Shown piece by piece: positions 58,968-64,000 of a stretch of DNA of 64,000 nucleotides. Origin of the DNA: Gemmatimonadota bacterium (GTDB lineage Bacteria; JAAXHH01). Position 1 is the stretch's first letter. Each line of letters begins with the position of its first letter. The notes below the pieces were generated by a model that did no database searches, was not told the origin of the DNA, and was given only the letters and a program-made list of their open reading frames with translations. The stretch is taken from positions 1 through 64,000 of the forward strand of contig VXWP01000049.1 in NCBI GenBank assembly GCA_009835325.1, written 5' to 3'. Both the position numbers and the translations under genes were made by a program.

Positions 58968-60599
58968 ATGCGGTTATCCCCTGACTTTTCTATCACCTGG
59001 CTGTGTGGTGCAGGCCTCCTGTTTTTGCTCGCCGCGGCGACGGTGGCGTTCTCGCAGGGGACGGCGCACGCACAGGGCACGGCGTTCGCGCAGGGCACGC
59101 GGGGCAACGTGACCGGCAGCGCGGGGAGTTCCGGTGCGGAAGAGGCCGAGGAAGAGGATCCCGTGCAGCGCGTGCTACGGGAGCGCGTCGATGACTATGG
59201 CCAGACGGTGGGCGTCGTCGCCGGGATCATCCGCGGCATCAACCGGTACGTCTATGCCCACGGCACGCTCAACCGCGGCACGATCCGGCGCGTGAGCGGC
59301 ATGACGGTCTTCGAGATCGGCCAGTTGAGCAGCCTGTACACGACGGCCATGCTGTCCCTCATGGTCCAGCGGGGCGACGTGAACCTGACCGATGAGATGT
59401 CCGCCTATCTCCCGGAGACGGTGACCGTTCCAACCACGCGCGCAGGAAACCCCATCCTGATCGAGCACCTCGCCACCCACACCTCGGGACTGCCCCGCCT
59501 GCCGGACAACCTGGTTTCGGATGAACCGGAGTATCCGCTGAAAGGGTACTCGGTGGAATTGATGTACGCATTCCTCGACCGGTACGCCGAGGCGCAGCGT
59601 GACGGGTCCGAGTTCCCGTTTGATTTCGAAGAACCGGACGGCAAAGATCCGGATCGAGAAGATCTCCTGGATCGGGAAGGCGAAGACCGTTCGGATACAC
59701 CAGGCCGTGACGAACCGGAAGACCGCTACGTCTACTCCGATCTCGGCATGGGTCTCCTGGGACACGTGCTCGAACGGGCCGCCGGTGAAAACTATGATGT
59801 CTTGTTACGGGAGTTGCTGGGCGATCCCCTCAAGCTGGCCAACACGGCCAATGCGTCTACGCCGTCCATGCGGACCTACCTGGCGACCGGGCACGACGAC
59901 GCCCGCCGGCCCGTGCCCGCCTGGTCCGACACGACCCTCATAGGCGGCACGGGTCTGCGGTCCAATCTCCTGGACATGATGACCCTGGTGTCGGCCAGCA
60001 TGGGGATCATCTACGCCCTGCCCGAGGACTTCACCGAAGACGACTCGACCCGCTACCACGCGTCCTTCGACAGCCTCATCGTGGCCCGGAAGCCCGCGGA
60101 CGAGGAGGATGTCCAGACCGCGCTGGGGTGGAAGGTGCGCCAGGACACGCGGGGCCGAGACATCCACTGGCTTACCGGCCGGACCAACGGGTTCTACGCC
60201 TTCGCCGCCTTCCTCAAGCAATGGCGCAAGGGCGTCGTGGTCCTGTCCAACAGCTCGGCCAGCGTCGAGGACATCGGGTTCCACCTGCTGAGCGCCCGGA
60301 ACCCCCTGGCGCCACCCCCGAGGAAGGTCGTGCAAATGACCGAGGCCGCCTACGTGGCCTGCACGGGCACCTACGCCTTCTCCACCGAATTCACCGTGGA
60401 CATCACCTACAGCGACGGCAAGCTCTACGGCCAGCCTCCCGGCCAGCCCCGGAGCGAACTCGTCCTCGAATCGTCTGGGGATTTCTACCTGGAAGAAGAG
60501 GATGCCAGGATCACCTTCGTCCCGGACGAAGCGGGAAACGTCGACCACTTCCTCTTTCTCCAGGACGGACAGACTCACCGGGCGGAACGGGTGAGGTAG
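58968..60599 (+). CDS. Beta-lactamase-fold (serine hydrolase family) protein lacking the SxxK motif
   Basis: A 543-residue exported protein. Signal SITWLCGAGLLFLLAAATVA is followed by a triplicated cleavage region. The fold is that of class C beta-lactamase-like serine hydrolases: LIEHLATHTSGLPRLP, RYVYSDLGMGLLGHVLERA, TTLIGGTGLRSNLLDMMTL and a late TGRTNGFYAFAAFL. The nucleophile motif SxxK should fall in FEIGQLSSLYTTAML, where it reads Q119-L-S-S122, with neither Ser nor Lys at the right places. The usual YxN is Y256-S-D258, and the HxG motif is LTG. So it is probably a binding or scaffold pseudoenzyme of the periplasm. An acidic insert (about residues 220–252) is unusual. Confidence 0.82.
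   Translation: MRLSPDFSITWLCGAGLLFLLAAATVAFSQGTAHAQGTAFAQGTRGNVTGSAGSSGAEEAEEEDPVQRVLRERVDDYGQTVGVVAGIIRGINRYVYAHGTLNRGTIRRVSGMTVFEIGQLSSLYTTAMLSLMVQRGDVNLTDEMSAYLPETVTVPTTRAGNPILIEHLATHTSGLPRLPDNLVSDEPEYPLKGYSVELMYAFLDRYAEAQRDGSEFPFDFEEPDGKDPDREDLLDREGEDRSDTPGRDEPEDRYVYSDLGMGLLGHVLERAAGENYDVLLRELLGDPLKLANTANASTPSMRTYLATGHDDARRPVPAWSDTTLIGGTGLRSNLLDMMTLVSASMGIIYALPEDFTEDDSTRYHASFDSLIVARKPADEEDVQTALGWKVRQDTRGRDIHWLTGRTNGFYAFAAFLKQWRKGVVVLSNSSASVEDIGFHLLSARNPLAPPPRKVVQMTEAAYVACTGTYAFSTEFTVDITYSDGKLYGQPPGQPRSELVLESSGDFYLEEEDARITFVPDEAGNVDHFLFLQDGQTHRAERVR
59050..59103 (+). repeat. Three in-frame 18-bp units at the signal-peptide cleavage site
   Basis: Units at 59050–59067, 59068–59085 and 59086–59103 code for FSQGTA, HAQGTA and FAQGTR. 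Two of them create an AxA-Q signal-peptidase site (AHA-Q and AFA-Q), so cleavage sites are multiplied. Confidence 0.85.
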
Positions 60600-60701
60600 G
60601 GGATCGGATTATAACACGAGATAGAAATTTAGTATCAGTCTAATTCTTTGGTATACAGACTCAAAGTAATGGTACGTATTCTTGGGATTCGAGGTTAACA
60701 A

Positions 60702-61955
60702 ATGATCAACCACGTTGGTTCTGCCACTTTCTGGGATTACGCCGAAGACAAGGAAGATCCTATACACAGGATACACAGTTACCCGGCGAAGTTTCCCGCA
60801 TTCATCACGACTAAAGCACTACAATATGCTCAAGCAAAGGGTGTAGAGGTCCATACGGTCGCAGATGTTTTCTGCGGATGTGGGACAACTGCGGTTGAAG
60901 CAAAGAAAAAAGGAATTAACTTTTGGGGATGCGACATCAATCCTGTGGCTACCTTGATCGCACAGGTTAAATCTAGGGATTATTGCGATTACATGTTGGC
61001 AAGATACTTCACCAAAATCAAAGACATGTTTTGTACAGTGTGCGCTGATGAGAATGATTATAAACGTGTCAATGACAGGATAAGGTACTGGTTCGAGGAT
61101 CAGAACATTGATGATCTGCTTAGATTACAGAAAGCAATCAGGCTTGTAATTCCTAGTAACAGTAAGTATAGGAAGTTCTTCCTTTGCGCGTTCTCGAACA
61201 TCTTGAAATCGACTTCTAGATGGCTAACGAAATCAATTAAGGCACAAGTGGATCCGAACAAATCGCGACATGACGTCATGGATGCATTTGAATGTCAAAT
61301 TCATATGATGCAAAAAGCAAACATAAGCAGTATGGAGGCGTACACACGAGGGAAAACCCATAAAACGTCGATTGTAACAAGAGACTTTCTATCCACGCGC
61401 CTGCAGAAACCCGTAGCAGATTTAATCGTCACGAGTCCGCCCTATGTTGTCTCCTACAATTACGCTGATTTACACCAGTTGTCCGCGATGTGGCTTGGAT
61501 ATGCTACAGACTATCGGGACTTAAGGAAAAACATGATCGGTAATCAGTACGGCGTCAAACCGCCACAGGACGCTGATTTACACAATCTTTGCAGTTCCAG
61601 TGTAGAAACGTATCGCGATTTATTGCAGGTAGACCGTGGGAAAGCAGCTTCGGTCATTCGGTATTTCATGGATTTACAGAAAACTACCAACCAATGCTGG
61701 CATTTGTTAAACCAGGAAGGGCTAGCGGTGTTTGTGATTGGAAACACGGAATACAAAGGTGTAACGATAGACAATGCTGGATACTTAAGAGATTGTATGG
61801 TAAATTCACTCTTCGTGGATATTGAGGTTGTTAAGCGAAAAGTATCGTTGAAGATCATGACTCCATATCGGGATTCCAAGGGTCGTTTTACTAGAGATTC
61901 CTCGGAAAGAAAGGTCTATAACGAAGAGTACGTAGTGATCGGTAAAAAACGATGA
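60702..61955 (+). CDS. DNA methyltransferase, alpha order (N4-C/N6-A type), AT-rich
   Basis: A 417-residue DNA methyltransferase. Motif I is VADVFCGCGTTAVEA (residues 53–65) and motif IV is TSPPYVVSYNYAD (Ser245–Tyr248), with about 180 helical residues between, matching an alpha-class order with an inner target-recognition region. The N-terminal HRIHSYPAKFPAFI is a common feature of restriction-associated N4/N6 enzymes. GAGG at 60691–60694 serves the ATG. The gene starts an abruptly AT-rich segment 100 nt after the beta-lactamase-fold gene; the 60600–60701 spacer has no other gene. It overlaps the ATPase gene by 4 nt (ATGA), so the two proteins are made together. Confidence 0.9.
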   Translation: MINHVGSATFWDYAEDKEDPIHRIHSYPAKFPAFITTKALQYAQAKGVEVHTVADVFCGCGTTAVEAKKKGINFWGCDINPVATLIAQVKSRDYCDYMLARYFTKIKDMFCTVCADENDYKRVNDRIRYWFEDQNIDDLLRLQKAIRLVIPSNSKYRKFFLCAFSNILKSTSRWLTKSIKAQVDPNKSRHDVMDAFECQIHMMQKANISSMEAYTRGKTHKTSIVTRDFLSTRLQKPVADLIVTSPPYVVSYNYADLHQLSAMWLGYATDYRDLRKNMIGNQYGVKPPQDADLHNLCSSSVETYRDLLQVDRGKAASVIRYFMDLQKTTNQCWHLLNQEGLAVFVIGNTEYKGVTIDNAGYLRDCMVNSLFVDIEVVKRKVSLKIMTPYRDSKGRFTRDSSERKVYNEEYVVIGKKR

Positions 61956-64000
61956 AAACCTCAGAACTGCCTATAAGACCTTATGCTAGATTGTTGACTA
62001 TGCTCAGTGAGCAGCTCATTAAAAACGAGCGTATTGCCCTGCTCGAGTTGATTAAGAATTCTTACGATGCTGACGCCAATCTTGTACGAGTCACTTTTGA
62101 CGCATTCAATGACGACATGACGGCTCGTAGCGATTCACGAATTATAATTGAGGACGATGGGCATGGAATGAGTCCAGAAGTCATACGCGAATCATGGATG
62201 AATCCAGCTAATCCTCAGAAATATATCAGAAAGAAAAAAGGAAATAGAAGAACCCTCGGTGGGAAGAGAATCGTTCAGGGTGAGAAGGGAATTGGTCGGT
62301 TTGCGTTGTTGAAACTAGGAAGTCATATTACGGTAACTACTCGGACTGAATGTTCGAGTTTCGAGTCTGTGTTGGTACATGATTTTACAAAATACGATTC
62401 GGAATTTACTGAAGACCAGATCGAGAATAGGGACATTTACCTAGATGAGATTAGGGTGCTTTACTCTGAGATTTCACCTCCCAAGACGATAACGCAACAG
62501 CATGGGACCAAGATAGTTATATCGAAAGTAAAAGGAGTGTGGAGTAAACAGGTCGTATCAAGACTGATAAAAGACCTTTCTGCTCTGACTGATCCAATTT
62601 CCAAAATCGCCAAACATGAGACAGCAACTGATAGTTTCCTAGTAACTGTAGAATGCAATGGTTCCCCCTGGCAAATAGAAGATAAAAACGAGGAAATCCT
62701 TAAAAGGTTAATCGAAGACAAATCCGTATTAAGAATACAAGGTAAGTTTGATTCCGAAATTGGATCTTTCTTTTTGAGTGTTAATGAAGATGAGAACAAG
62801 TACACGGAAATCAAGTTAGATGATTCGCTGATTATTGGTCTTTTAAAAAACAATCAGTATTTGGATAGAGAAATCATCATTGCTCGAGAACTTGAGTGTG
62901 GTAGTTTTGAGTTTCACTTCTATGTTTTTGATTTTTCGCGAGGCATTTCGGGTAAACACGAACTTAATACATCGGAAAAAAGAGTACTCAAGGATTACAG
63001 AATATACCTCTACAGAGACGGTGTTCGAGTTTATCCATATGGCGACCCTGAAGATGATTGGTTGAATATCGATGTTGCGAGGGGGACAGGTAGAGCAGGA
63101 AACTTTTTCAGTAATGACCAGCTTGTGGGCTGGATCGATATAACTCAAGAGCACAATCCGAAGTTGCGTGATAAAACGAACCGCGAAGGTCTAATAGAAG
63201 AAGGAAACGCGGTTAGTGAGTTTTTTGGTTTAATCCAGACCATATTGTCATACATAAAGAGCCATCATTATGCACAGTATCAGGCGAAGAACCGTGATAG
63301 AAACGCTGTGGATATCGTACGTAGCGAGGTTGTTTCAGGTAATTTGGCCACTTTAAGGACAGATCTAGAGAGACAAGGTCTTTCATCAGGGGGCCGAGAG
63401 GTTGCTAGAATTGAAAAGTTATACAAAAGGGAAAAAGACCATCTAATTCAAAGAGCTGAAATGGTTGAGGATCTGGCTGGAGTGGGGCTCTCAGTTGAGA
63501 TGGCCTCTCATGATATCATGCTTCTGATGACCAGGGCAATGGATATTGGGAAGGAACTTTCAAGGCTATCGCGAAAACTTGAAAATGACACGATCCTGCG
63601 ACTTTCGGACATGTTGGTGGGGGTTCTCTCACAAATCGCAGATGGGATAAATGACATTCAGAGTCTATTCAAGTCAGCTAAAAGACGTAGAAAAGCACTT
63701 CGAATTGAACCAATCTTAGACAAGATGTACCAGCTATATCAAGGGTTACTTGAAAAGAGAGGCATTCGATATGAGAAGACCGTAGTTCCTGGCTCGCCCC
63801 TGGTCGCCGACACAAACGAAGGTGTTGCAATGCAGGTCCTGATTAATCTGTTTGACAACGCCTCATACTGGCTTGATACCGTAGATAACAACGACAAGAA
63901 GATTAACGTAACGGTGGACGGAACGAATGGAGATTTAGTCTTTTCAGATAATGGGCCTGGAATAGACGAAGACGATTTACCCTACATTTTCGAACCCTTT
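61952..64000 (+). CDS. Dual GHKL ATPase: Hsp90/MutL-like N-domain plus histidine-kinase-like C-domain (3' end cut)
   Basis: The frame is open for 683 codons to the window edge. An N-terminal GHKL ATPase shows ERIALLELIKNSYDADA (Asn36, Asp39), IIIEDDGHGMS (Asp69) and a lid/G2 loop VQGEKGIGRFALLK, as in Hsp90, MutL and MORC-type proteins. A central region of alternating strands follows, then helices with GVGLSVEMASHDIMLLM (candidate His520) and a second GHKL ATPase: MQVLINLFDNASYWL (Asn636) and LVFSDNGPGIDEDDLPYIFE (G1), a histidine-kinase-type site. It is coupled to the DNA methyltransferase gene. GHKL ATPases are known in restriction islands; whether this one acts as kinase, chaperone-like motor or both is not settled by sequence. 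Confidence 0.88.
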   Translation, partial: MKTSELPIRPYARLLTMLSEQLIKNERIALLELIKNSYDADANLVRVTFDAFNDDMTARSDSRIIIEDDGHGMSPEVIRESWMNPANPQKYIRKKKGNRRTLGGKRIVQGEKGIGRFALLKLGSHITVTTRTECSSFESVLVHDFTKYDSEFTEDQIENRDIYLDEIRVLYSEISPPKTITQQHGTKIVISKVKGVWSKQVVSRLIKDLSALTDPISKIAKHETATDSFLVTVECNGSPWQIEDKNEEILKRLIEDKSVLRIQGKFDSEIGSFFLSVNEDENKYTEIKLDDSLIIGLLKNNQYLDREIIIARELECGSFEFHFYVFDFSRGISGKHELNTSEKRVLKDYRIYLYRDGVRVYPYGDPEDDWLNIDVARGTGRAGNFFSNDQLVGWIDITQEHNPKLRDKTNREGLIEEGNAVSEFFGLIQTILSYIKSHHYAQYQAKNRDRNAVDIVRSEVVSGNLATLRTDLERQGLSSGGREVARIEKLYKREKDHLIQRAEMVEDLAGVGLSVEMASHDIMLLMTRAMDIGKELSRLSRKLENDTILRLSDMLVGVLSQIADGINDIQSLFKSAKRRRKALRIEPILDKMYQLYQGLLEKRGIRYEKTVVPGSPLVADTNEGVAMQVLINLFDNASYWLDTVDNNDKKINVTVDGTNGDLVFSDNGPGIDEDDLPYIFEPF

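Noticed and set aside
60600-60701. Attachment site at the AT-rich boundary
   Set aside because: No integrase or tRNA end is visible and the other boundary is outside the window, so a direct repeat cannot be tested.
62461-63154. Minus-strand frames inside the dual-GHKL gene
   Set aside because: The plus frame is continuous with clear ATPase motifs; the antisense frames have none.
1-64000. tRNA, rRNA, riboswitch or IS element
   Set aside because: No cloverleaf with TTCRA arm, no rRNA conserved block, no transposase frame and no known riboswitch pattern was seen by eye; a covariance-model scan would settle this.

Overview
The window looks like a chromosomal segment of a high-GC bacterium of the FCB/Latescibacterota–Poribacteria–Gemmatimonadota kind, probably a free-living or host-associated heterotroph. 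This is inferred from gene content: a PorV/PorQ-type outer-membrane barrel, two GWxTD-domain proteins, BIG2–LRR lipoproteins, a MacB/FtsX-type permease, and many small sugar- and acid-processing enzymes (PhyH dioxygenase, enolase superfamily, sugar-phosphate isomerase/epimerase barrels, Gfo/Idh/MocA, amidohydrolases). Phylum-level placement is tentative. No tRNA, rRNA, IS element or CRISPR array was recognised.

Layout. Bases 1–10 kb hold catabolic enzymes (amidohydrolase, Hyi-like isomerase, PhyH, enolase-superfamily enzyme, MFS exporter, PIG-L-like protein, rhamnose mutarotase, isomerase/epimerase) interrupted by a Phd/VapC-type toxin–antitoxin pair with a palindromic promoter. At 9.6–12.8 kb a minus-strand block carries an orphan beta-class DNA methyltransferase, an unrecognised protein, polyphosphate glucokinase and a cold-shock/VOC fusion. 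At 13–22.5 kb a plus-strand run encodes a CcmI-tail-like lipoprotein, two PLP aminotransferases (the second with a Tat signal), NudC, a GH32-like protein, an MDR dehydrogenase and an ankyrin–GNAT–glutaminyl cyclase operon. At 22.5–32.5 kb a long minus-strand run encodes PorV-like protein, Gfo/Idh, a ceramidase-like protein, MOSC, SDR, an SPL radical-SAM protein overlapping a nucleosidase, a membrane-anchored protein, an amidohydrolase and an M48 protease.

At 34.7–44.3 kb lies a tetrapyrrole cluster: a class IV aminotransferase, then CcsA/HemX-like membrane protein, precorrin-2 dehydrogenase, hemA, hemC, a cobA–hemD fusion, a zinc-ribbon protein, hemB and hemL. Together these cover glutamyl-tRNA to uroporphyrinogen III plus the first steps to sirohaem. 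At 44.4–54.9 kb are envelope proteins (BIG2–LRR lipoprotein, permease, two tandem GWxTD/TPR paralogues). At 54.9–60.6 kb come an M29 aminopeptidase, a GH106-like glycosidase, an unknown protein and a beta-lactamase-fold protein lacking its catalytic residues.

From about 60.6 kb to the right edge base composition drops sharply to AT-rich. Two genes there overlap by 4 nt: an alpha-order DNA methyltransferase and a long GHKL protein carrying an N-terminal Hsp90/MutL-like ATPase and a C-terminal histidine-kinase-like ATPase (cut by the window end). This is the best candidate for a transferred, possibly new restriction or anti-phage system.

Two window-wide themes stand out. Short tandem duplications (13–46 bp) cluster at gene ends and starts, several containing a stop or start codon. 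Several hydrolase-family proteins lack a hallmark catalytic residue (AHPAD in the PIG-L protein, GTGYP in the amidohydrolase, GAC for EC in the GH32 protein, QLSS for SxxK in the beta-lactamase-fold protein).
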